The notes beneath the pieces are model-generated. The model was given only the letters and a program-made list of their open reading frames with translations. It did no database searches and had not been told where the DNA came from. Source: Ramlibacter sp. (lineage in GTDB: Bacteria > Pseudomonadota > Gammaproteobacteria > Burkholderiales > Burkholderiaceae_C). Taken from it: DNA of 5,008 nucleotides. This document shows positions 1 through 5,008 of the stretch, in pieces; position 1 is the stretch's first letter, and every line of letters begins with the position of its first letter. The stretch spans positions 1-5,008 of the forward strand of contig JANXVP010000303.1 of assembly GCA_025351615.1 (NCBI GenBank), written 5' to 3'. The translations under genes were made by a program, and so were the position numbers.

Positions 1-137
1 CCGACAGCCTTTTCGAATTCGCGAATCTGCTGGCTGAGCGGCGGCTGGCTGATGTGCAGGCGTTCCGCGGCGCGGCCGAAATGCAGTTCTTCGGCGACGG
101 CGATGAAGGCCCTGACGGAACGGGAGACGAGCGGCAT
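1..137 (-). CDS. LysR-type transcriptional regulator, N-terminal part (runs off left edge)
   Basis: Only the first 45 codons are inside the window. They encode a LysR-family winged helix-turn-helix: the helix around residues 8-20 reads [16 protein letters not shown], followed by [18 protein letters not shown] at residues 25-42, where the SQPPLSQQI stretch is the DNA-recognition helix typical of the family. The effector-binding domain lies beyond the edge. The ATG at 137 is the first ATG after an in-frame stop upstream and puts the helix-turn-helix at the normal distance from the N-terminus; a slightly earlier non-ATG start cannot be excluded. The gene is divergent from the Bug/amidase pair, the usual arrangement for a LysR activator controlling its neighbours and itself. 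That regulatory link is inferred. Family assignment is confident; the ligand is unknown. Confidence 0.93.
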   Translation of the reverse strand, partial: MPLVSRSVRAFIAVAEELHFGRAAERLHISQPPLSQQIREFEKAV

Positions 138-173
138 TAGGTCGATATCCAGCTTAATCGTGCGGCAATTTTA

Positions 174-190
174 TATTGGACATATCAATA
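174..190. promoter_or_regulatory. Candidate LysR-box operator in divergent promoter region
   Basis: The interrupted palindrome TATTGGACATATCAATA has 5-bp arms TATTG and CAATA around 7 bp. Its core TTG-N7-CAA fits the T-N11-A pattern of LysR-family binding sites. It sits in the short AT-rich island between the divergent regulator and Bug genes, about 50 bp before the Bug ATG and 37 bp from the regulator ATG. TTGGAC inside it could also serve as a -35 element for the rightward genes, although no good -10 follows. The repeat is visible in the sequence; its role as operator is inference. Confidence 0.5.
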
Positions 191-232
191 CGCCGTGCCT
201 AACCTGCCTGCGCGTCCCCACTCACCGATCCC

Positions 233-238
233 GAGGAA
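233..238 (+). promoter_or_regulatory. Ribosome binding site deciding the Bug start
   Basis: GAGGAA lies 4 bases before the ATG at 243. It favours that ATG over an in-frame GTG at 195, which would add 16 residues ahead of an otherwise normal signal peptide. Confidence 0.7.
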
Positions 239-242
239 CCCA

Positions 243-1223
243 ATGAACGTGCAGCAGATCCTGAAACCCCTGATGCTGGCCGCCGTCGCTTTCTGCGCGG
301 TTGCCGGCCCGGCGCACGGCCAGAGCGCCGCCTATCCGTCCAAGCCGGTTAACGTGATCGTTCCGTTCGGCGCCGGCAGCGTGACCGACCTGCTGGCTCG
401 CATCATGGCCCAGCGGCTCGGCACCGCGATGGGCCAGAGCTTCGTGGTGGACAACAAGGCCGGCGCAGACGGCAACATCGGGGCCGCCTACGTTGCCGCC
501 GCGGCGCCCGATGGCTACACGCTGCTGATGGGCGCGGCCAGCACCAATGCAATCAACCCCAGCCTGCACAAGAACCTGAAGTTCAACGCCCTGCGCGACT
601 TCACGCCCATCACCAACGTGGCGGGCGTGCCCAACGTGCTGGTGGTCGGCCCCCAGGTGCCGGCGCGCACCGTCAAGGAATTCATCCAGCTGGCCGGCAA
701 GGACAAGTACAGCTACGCGTCCAGCGGCGCGGGCGGCAGCATGCACCTGTCCGGCGAGCTGTTCAAGGCGCTCACCGGCACCGACCTGCTGCACATCCCG
801 TACAAGGGCGGCAGCGCGCCGGTGATGGACGTGATGGGCGGACGCGTCAATGCCATGTTCTGCAACCTGCCGCTGTGCCTGCCGCACATCCGCTCCGGCA
901 AGCTCACGGCGCTGGCGGTCACTTCCAGCAAGCGCTCGCCGCTGCTGCCCGAAGTGCCCACCATGGCCCAGGCCGGCGTCACCGGATACGACGTGGTCGG
1001 ATGGTTCGGCTTGTTCGCGCCGGCCGGTGTGCCCAAGCCGATCATCGACCGCCTGAACCTTGAGGCGGTGCGCATTTTGAAAGACCCGCAGGTGCGGGAA
1101 CTGCTGCTGGCGCAGGGCGCCGAACCGGTTGGAGATTCGCCCGAGGAGTTCGCCGTGTTCGTGAAGAAGGAGCATGACCGCTGGGCCAACATCATTCGCG
1201 ATTCCCGCATCACCCTCGAGTGA
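243..1223 (+). CDS. Bug-family (TctC-like) periplasmic solute-binding protein
   Basis: A 326-residue protein of normal length for the tripartite tricarboxylate transporter substrate-binding (Bug) family. Residues 1 to about 26 form a Sec signal peptide: Lys8, a hydrophobic stretch LMLAAVAFCAVAG, and a likely cleavage site near AHG-Q. The mature part opens with YPSKPVNVIVPFGAGSVTD, the first ligand-binding loop. It continues with VVDNKAGADGNIGAAYVA and APDGYTLLMG (second loop), YSYASSGAGGSMHLSGELF, HIPYKGGSAPVMDVMGG and SGKLTALAVTSSKRSPLLP, all hallmark blocks of the family. Such proteins bind small carboxylates or similar solutes in the periplasm. No TctA or TctB membrane partner is present, so it is an orphan, as is common in Burkholderiales. 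It is followed at once by the amidase gene, suggesting co-transcription and a related substrate. The solute cannot be predicted. Confidence 0.95.
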   Translation: MNVQQILKPLMLAAVAFCAVAGPAHGQSAAYPSKPVNVIVPFGAGSVTDLLARIMAQRLGTAMGQSFVVDNKAGADGNIGAAYVAAAAPDGYTLLMGAASTNAINPSLHKNLKFNALRDFTPITNVAGVPNVLVVGPQVPARTVKEFIQLAGKDKYSYASSGAGGSMHLSGELFKALTGTDLLHIPYKGGSAPVMDVMGGRVNAMFCNLPLCLPHIRSGKLTALAVTSSKRSPLLPEVPTMAQAGVTGYDVVGWFGLFAPAGVPKPIIDRLNLEAVRILKDPQVRELLLAQGAEPVGDSPEEFAVFVKKEHDRWANIIRDSRITLE

Positions 1224-1231
1224 GCGGCGCA

Positions 1232-2503
1232 ATGAAGAAGCCTGCGAACGAGCTGACTGCGCTGGAGGCGGCGCGCGCCATCGAGGCCGGCAGCCTCTCC
1301 AGTGAAGCCCTGGTGCGGGCCTGCCTGGACCGCATCACGGAGCGCCATACGCAGGTGCTGGCCTTCACCGCTTTCGATCCCGAGCTCGCACTCGCCGCTG
1401 CCCGCCATGCCGACAGCGCGCCCGGCGGCCTGCTGCGCGGGATCCCGTTTGCCGTCAAGGACATCATCGACACGGCGGACTACGTCACGGCCTATGGCTC
1501 ACCGATCTACGCTGGCCATCGGCCGCGCGCCGACGCGGGCTGCGTGGCGTTGGCGCGCGAACGCGGCGCAGTGGTTCTGGGCAAAGTGGCAACCAGCGAG
1601 TTCGCCACCCAGTCGCCGAGCGCCACGCGCAACCCGCGCAACCCTGGCCACACGCCGGGCGGCTCCTCCAGCGGGTCGGCTGCGGCTGTTGCCGACTGCA
1701 TGGTGCCGGTGGCGTTCGGCACCCAGACCACCGCCTCGATCGTGCGGCCCGCGTCGTATTGCGGTGTCGTCGGTTACAAGCCCACCTTCGGCTTCATCGG
1801 CACCGCCGGCGTGAAGCCGCTGAGCCCGACCCAGGACACGGTCGGCGTGCTCGCGCGCACGGTGGCCGACGCCGCCTTCTTCGCTTTCGGGCTGCATGGC
1901 GCGCGGGCCGTGTCGCAACCCGACCTGCGGCCGCGCCTGGCGGTGTGCCACTCGCGCCAGTGGGACGCGCTGCGCCCGGAAATGGCACAGGCCATCGAGC
2001 AGGTGGCTGTGGCAACCGAACGCCAAGGCGCAACGGTAAAACGGATCACGTTGCCGGCCGAACTGGACGACCTGGTGGCACTGCAGATGCGGCTCTTCGC
2101 CTTCGAAGCACGCCAGTCGCTGGCGCACGAGCGGCTGCATCACCGCGATCATTTCAGCCCCCGCCTGCAGGCCCGGCTGGACGGCGGCGTCGGCATCTCC
2201 GCGGCCGAGTACCTCGCCATGCGCCAGCGCGCCGCCCAGGCGCGGCACAAGGTGCATGACCTGTTCGACGGTGTCGATGCATTGCTCTACCCGCCCGCGC
2301 AAGGCGAGGCGGATGCCGGGCTGATCGATTCGGGCTCGGCCCAGTTCGGCGCCCTGTGGAGCCTGCTGCACCTGCCCTGCGTGGCTGTGCCGGTCGCCAC
2401 GGGACCTGCGGGCTTGCCGCTGGGGATACAGGTGATCGGCGCCTATGGGGATGACGCGCGGCTGCTGGCCGTGGCGGAGTTCGTCAGCCGGGTGGCGCGC
2501 TGA
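1232..2503 (+). CDS. Amidase-signature family hydrolase
   Basis: A 423-residue cytoplasmic amidase-signature enzyme that hydrolyses a C-N amide bond by an acyl-enzyme mechanism. Counting from the ATG, the triad is Lys76 in GIPFAVKD, cis-Ser145 in GGSSSGSAAA and nucleophile Ser169 in TQTTASIVRPASYCGVVGYKPT. The Lys-Ser gap of 69 residues and the Ser-Ser gap of 24 match the spacing known for malonamidase E2. The oxyanion-loop segment reads TTAS instead of the commoner GGS. The C-terminus LGIQVIGAYGDDARLLAVAE is typical, so the protein looks complete. The ATG at 1232 lies 8 bases after the Bug stop. A GTG at 1220 overlapping that stop would add 4 residues; neither has a strong ribosome site, and translational coupling to the Bug gene is likely. 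Candidates by family include aryl or aliphatic amides, allophanate-like compounds and carbamates; it is not identifiable as GatA, since no GatC or GatB is nearby. Substrate unknown. Confidence 0.93.
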   Translation: MKKPANELTALEAARAIEAGSLSSEALVRACLDRITERHTQVLAFTAFDPELALAAARHADSAPGGLLRGIPFAVKDIIDTADYVTAYGSPIYAGHRPRADAGCVALARERGAVVLGKVATSEFATQSPSATRNPRNPGHTPGGSSSGSAAAVADCMVPVAFGTQTTASIVRPASYCGVVGYKPTFGFIGTAGVKPLSPTQDTVGVLARTVADAAFFAFGLHGARAVSQPDLRPRLAVCHSRQWDALRPEMAQAIEQVAVATERQGATVKRITLPAELDDLVALQMRLFAFEARQSLAHERLHHRDHFSPRLQARLDGGVGISAAEYLAMRQRAAQARHKVHDLFDGVDALLYPPAQGEADAGLIDSGSAQFGALWSLLHLPCVAVPVATGPAGLPLGIQVIGAYGDDARLLAVAEFVSRVAR

Positions 2504-2547
2504 GGAGAGGATGCCATTGCGGATGGTGCCGGGGACGCGGCCGACCC

Positions 2548-2578
2548 GGATGCGGGCGTTGCCCTGCTACGGGCATCC
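2548..2578. repeat. Nested inverted repeat downstream of amidase (possible weak terminator)
   Basis: The outer arms GGATGC and GCATCC enclose an inner hairpin GGGC-GTT-GCCC at 2554-2564. It begins 45 bases past the amidase stop and could end transcription of the Bug/amidase unit or of leftward transcripts. There is no T-tract on either side, so it is not a standard intrinsic terminator. Confidence 0.3.
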
Positions 2579-2583
2579 CGGCT

Positions 2584-2913
<330 letters not shown>

Positions 2914-3543
2914 CTAAACCACTCCGACCACGGTCTGGCTGGCGGGCACCGTGTCGCGGAACGAGGGTCGCTCCCACAGCCGCTGCGCGAGCGCGTCCAG
3001 CTGGGCGTGGCGTCGCCATGGCAGCTCCGGGTAGCGCAGCTCCATGAACTGCAGCAGCGTGCCGACAGCGATGTCGCCGAGGCTGAATGCATCGCCCACG
3101 GCGTAGTCGCTGCCCGCGTCGATGCGGCGCGCGATCTCGTCGACCGCGGCTTCGACCTTCGCCTGCTGGCGGGCTAACCACGGCGTGCTGCGATGTGCCT
3201 CGGAACGCTGGCGCTCCATGAACACCAGGACAATCGCGTCGCACGCGCCGTCGGCCAGCACCTCGAGACGCTTTGCAGCAAGCAATTGATCCACGTTGCG
3301 GGGGAACATGGTTGGCTGCGGGAAGCGCAGCTCCAGGTATTCGAGGATGAACCGGGACTCATAGAAGCACTCACCGTCGTCCAGAATCAGCACCGGAATC
3401 TTTCCGAGTGGGTTGTAGCGCGGCGCGGTCGCGCCGGCGTTCCACGGCACCTCCGTCACCAGCTCGAACGGAATGCCTTTCTCGTGCAGCGCGATTCGCA
3501 CCTTGCGCGCATACGGGCTGGGTGTGGCACTGAGCAGCTTCAA
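2914..3543 (-). CDS. Glutathione S-transferase family protein (TTG start)
   Basis: A 209-residue cytosolic GST of normal length. The N-terminal thioredoxin-like domain (about 1-75) begins KLLSATPSPYARKVRIALHEKG. Pro50 in GKIPVL is the cis-proline and Glu62-Ser63 in YESRFILEYLE is the glutathione gamma-glutamyl-binding pair; a Ser of the SATPS loop (5 or 9) could be the thiol-activating residue. The all-helical C-terminal domain carries the N-capping box Ser154-x-x-Asp157 in FSLGDIAVG. Such proteins conjugate or reduce electrophiles with glutathione; the substrate is unknown. The start must be TTG at 3543, because no ATG precedes the first beta strand in frame. That TTG overlaps the stop of the upstream cupin as TTGA, which implies translational coupling. 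A GAAAG sits about 10 bases before it. The TTG at a probable former ATG position, next to a truncated gene, suggests a rearranged or mutated start and perhaps lowered expression. Confidence 0.93.
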   Translation of the reverse strand: MKLLSATPSPYARKVRIALHEKGIPFELVTEVPWNAGATAPRYNPLGKIPVLILDDGECFYESRFILEYLELRFPQPTMFPRNVDQLLAAKRLEVLADGACDAIVLVFMERQRSEAHRSTPWLARQQAKVEAAVDEIARRIDAGSDYAVGDAFSLGDIAVGTLLQFMELRYPELPWRRHAQLDALAQRLWERPSFRDTVPASQTVVGVV

Positions 3544-3734
3544 ATTGCGCCATCTTTCACTTGCCGCTGGGCAGAGAAGAACATCTCGCCCTGCACCAGC
3601 ACGGCGGCCACCTCGAAGGGATGCGAGTGCGTCGAGGTGACCTTGCCGGGCGCCCAGCGGCGTTCAAGCACTTCGTCATAGCCCCTGGCGAGCGCGTCGG
3701 CGCGGTAGCTTTCGAAATCGGGGAGACGGTCCAT
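3540..3734 (-). pseudogene. Small cupin-domain protein, C-terminally truncated
   Basis: A 64-residue reading frame beginning MDRLPDFESYRADALARGYD. It contains cupin motif 1: Gly30, His36-x-His38, Glu41 and Gly49 in GKVTSTHSHPFEVAAVLVQG, which supplies three of the usual four metal ligands. After GEMFFSA the frame ends in an unfamiliar tail QRQVKDGAI and stops. Small single-domain cupins of this type are usually about 90-100 residues and continue into motif 2 (a PGD...PHxE-like strand with the fourth ligand His), which is absent. No motif 2 appears in another frame because the GST gene starts immediately. A deletion rather than a frameshift is therefore likely, and a working cupin barrel is doubtful. 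The start is well supported: AAGGAA lies 6 bases upstream of the ATG. The gene is in line with the second Bug gene upstream and the GST downstream. Confidence 0.72.
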
Positions 3735-3740
3735 GGCGGA

Positions 3741-3746
3741 TTCCTT
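3741..3746 (-). promoter_or_regulatory. Ribosome binding site of the truncated cupin
   Basis: AAGGAA on the minus strand, 6 bases before the ATG at 3734. It is a strong site in a spacer of 102 bp after the second Bug gene, so the 5' end of the cupin gene is still intact. Confidence 0.65.
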
Positions 3747-3780
3747 GGGGGGGCGGTGGGTTGCGAGCGAATCGGCAAAT

Positions 3781-3794
3781 GCGGCGACCGCCGC
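3781..3794 (-). terminator. Hairpin after second Bug gene (weak terminator candidate)
   Basis: On the minus strand GCGGC-GGTC-GCCGC forms a compact GC hairpin about 42 bases past the Bug stop and is followed by ATTTG. The T-run is short, so termination would be partial at best. It may attenuate reading into the cupin/GST genes. Confidence 0.3.
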
Positions 3795-3836
3795 AGCCCC
3801 GCAGCATTATGGGTATTTCGCTTTCGTCATTGCCCT

Positions 3837-4808
3837 TCAGTCGACGCGCAGGTTGGCGTCCTTCACGACTTTGTTCCAGCGGGCCAGGTCGGTCTTGATC
3901 TGCTGCCCGAATTCCTCCGGCCTGTTGCCTACCGGCTCGAAGCCGCCCTGCTGGTACTTCTCGCGGATCTCGGGCAGCTGCAGCACGGCATGGACTTCAC
4001 GCTGGATGCGCTCGACGATGCTCTTCGGCGTCTTCGCCGGAGCCAGCAGGCCGTACCAAGAGCTGACTTCGAAGCCGGGCAGCCCGGATTCGGTCATCGT
4101 CGGCACTTCCGGAAGCACCTCCGAGCGCTTGGCGCTGGACACCGCAATCGGCCGCAGTCGACCGTTTTTGAGGAAACCGGCGATGGTAGGGATCACCGTG
4201 TAGATCAGCGAGATCTGGCCACCGGCGACATCCGTCACGGCCTGGCCGCCGCCCTTGTATGGCACGTGGCGCAGCTTGGCGCCGGAACGCAGCGCCAGCA
4301 GCTCGCCCGCAAGGTGCGTGGTTGTCCCCGCGCCAGAGGAGCCGAAGCTCAGGCCGCCCTGTTGCTTGGAATATTCGACCAGTTCCATCAGCGACCTGGC
4401 CGGCACGGAGAAGTGCGCGGCCAGGATCAGCGTTGCGTCGTTCAGCTTGGTGATGGGCTCGAAGTCCTTGAGCGTGTCGAACGGCGCCTTGATCAAGTTG
4501 GGCGCCACCACCATCGAACCGTCGAAGCCCATGAGGATGGTGTAGCCGTCCGGCGCGGCACCGGCCACCAGCTGTGCGCCGATGTAGCCGGACGCACCGG
4601 GGCGGTTCTCGATCACCACCGGCTGGCCCAAGCGCTCGCCCAGCTTCCCGCTGATGGAGCGGACGACCGCGTCGCCCCCACCGCCGGGAGCGAAGGGCAC
4701 GATGATCTTGACGGGCCTGGTAGGCCAGTTGTCCTGGGCCGCGGCCCTGGCGGCGGCGCCGGCCATGGCCACGGCCAGTGTCAGCTTGAGCAGGAAGGGG
4801 AACTTCAT
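3837..4808 (-). CDS. Second Bug-family (TctC-like) periplasmic solute-binding protein
   Basis: A 323-residue Bug protein. The signal peptide covers residues 1-24: Lys2, Lys8, a hydrophobic core LTLAVAMAGAAA, and cleavage near AAA-QD. The mature protein has the family blocks in order: WPTRPVKIIVPFAPGGGGDAV (first ligand loop), VVIENRPGASGYIGAQLVAG, APDGYTILMG, LSFGSSGAGTTTHLAGELLA, HVPYKGGGQAVTDVAGGQI, NGRLRPIAVSSAKRSEVLPEVPTM and an AP-x-x-TPKSIVERI segment. It should capture a small carboxylate-type solute in the periplasm; the ligand is unknown and no TctAB partner is visible. The ATG at 4808 is chosen because GGAG lies 8 bases upstream and the signal peptide starts there; in-frame codons further upstream encode nothing signal-like. 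It follows the DinB-family gene by 46 bp and probably shares its transcript. It is clearly diverged from the Bug protein in the left block, so it is not a recent duplicate. Confidence 0.95.
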   Translation of the reverse strand: MKFPFLLKLTLAVAMAGAAARAAAQDNWPTRPVKIIVPFAPGGGGDAVVRSISGKLGERLGQPVVIENRPGASGYIGAQLVAGAAPDGYTILMGFDGSMVVAPNLIKAPFDTLKDFEPITKLNDATLILAAHFSVPARSLMELVEYSKQQGGLSFGSSGAGTTTHLAGELLALRSGAKLRHVPYKGGGQAVTDVAGGQISLIYTVIPTIAGFLKNGRLRPIAVSSAKRSEVLPEVPTMTESGLPGFEVSSWYGLLAPAKTPKSIVERIQREVHAVLQLPEIREKYQQGGFEPVGNRPEEFGQQIKTDLARWNKVVKDANLRVD

Positions 4809-4816
4809 CGACTTGT

Positions 4817-4820
4817 CTCC
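4817..4820 (-). promoter_or_regulatory. Ribosome binding site deciding second Bug start
   Basis: GGAG on the minus strand, 8 bases before the ATG at 4808. It supports that start over in-frame upstream codons that would extend the protein into the intergenic region. Confidence 0.65.
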
Positions 4821-4854
4821 GGTGGAGTCATCAGGGGGAGGCGCGTACGGGATC

Positions 4855-5008
4855 TCAGCGGTCCCACACCTCATCGGGAACCGGCAGGCCGGCGAGGTCC
4901 TGGGGGGTGAGCGGGCCGTTGGGCGGGGTGCCATGGTTTTTGAGCATCAGCATCACCTGGCGGGTGTGCTGCGCGGCGTGCCAGGTGGTGCGCTCCAGCA
5001 CGTCGTGC
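4855..5008 (-). CDS. DinB-family protein, C-terminal end (runs off right edge)
   Basis: Only the last 50 residues and the stop are in the window. The fragment begins HDVLERTTWHAAQHTRQVMLM. The WHAAQHTRQ stretch carries the HxxxHxxQ pattern of the last helix of DinB-like four-helix bundles, whose two histidines complete a three-His metal site; the first His lies outside the window. The tail GPLTPQDLAGLPVPDEVWDR is of a type common in proteobacterial DinB members. The family includes metal-dependent thiol transferases and isomerases as well as many uncharacterised damage-inducible proteins, so no reaction can be assigned. It ends 46 bp before the second Bug gene on the same strand and is probably the upstream gene of that transcript. 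The assignment rests on a short fragment. Confidence 0.75.
   Translation of the reverse strand, partial: HDVLERTTWHAAQHTRQVMLMLKNHGTPPNGPLTPQDLAGLPVPDEVWDR

Noticed and set aside
195..242. GTG at 195 as the start of the first Bug protein
   Set aside because: It would put 16 Pro-rich residues ahead of a normal signal peptide, and the ribosome binding site serves the ATG at 243.
222..1232. Long open frame antisense to the first Bug gene (336 codons)
   Set aside because: It is a shadow of the GC-biased codons of the real gene. Its product is rich in His, Arg, Gly and Ala with no recognisable domain, while the plus strand gives a complete Bug protein.
1499..2371. Minus-strand open frame within the amidase gene (290 codons)
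   Set aside because: The plus strand here encodes an amidase with a full catalytic triad; the antisense product has no family features.
3371..3553. ATG at 3553 as an alternative gene start overlapping the cupin end
   Set aside because: It is out of frame with the GST, and its translation (MAQFEAAQ...) carries no GST or cupin motif-2 features.
3561..4910. Very long plus-strand open frame (449 codons) opposite the second Bug gene
   Set aside because: It has low-complexity Arg/His/Gly/Asp-rich composition and no domain. It covers, antisense, the second Bug gene, part of the cupin and the intergenic region, all better explained on the minus strand.

Overview
The window looks like chromosomal DNA from a high-GC betaproteobacterium of the order Burkholderiales (Bordetella/Achromobacter, Cupriavidus or Variovorax-like). 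The grounds are the strong G/C third-position bias, two unlinked orphan periplasmic binding proteins of the Bug (TctC-like) family, which is greatly expanded in that order, and a LysR-type regulator divergent from one of them. The genus cannot be fixed from the sequence alone.

Left block (1-2503): the 5' end of a LysR-type regulator gene runs leftward off the window. Across an AT-rich intergenic region of about 105 bp with a LysR-box-like inverted repeat, a two-gene unit runs rightward: a secreted Bug solute-binding protein followed within a few bases by an amidase-signature hydrolase with an intact Ser-cisSer-Lys triad. The simplest reading is a small regulated module in which the binding protein captures a carboxylate or amide-like solute and the amidase hydrolyses an amide, but no substrate can be read from the sequence.

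Middle (2504-2913): no intact gene. On the minus strand there is a short decayed piece of the E1-alpha subunit of branched-chain 2-oxoacid dehydrogenase. It joins an N-terminal fragment to the family's [10 protein letters not shown] segment, with the stretch between them missing and an early stop. The rest is GC-rich spacer with small palindromes.

Right block (2914-5008), all on the minus strand and so read from right to left: the C-terminal end of a DinB-family protein, a second Bug solute-binding protein 46 bp downstream, then a truncated cupin and a glutathione S-transferase whose TTG start overlaps the cupin stop (TTGA). The cupin keeps motif 1 but lacks motif 2. The cupin/GST junction and the dehydrogenase remnant both look like deletion scars, so this side of the window appears to be under erosion and rearrangement.

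No tRNA, rRNA, CRISPR array, transposase or insertion sequence was seen. I found no convincing evidence for a wholly new system. The points most worth checking are the two deletion scars and the LysR/Bug/amidase module.
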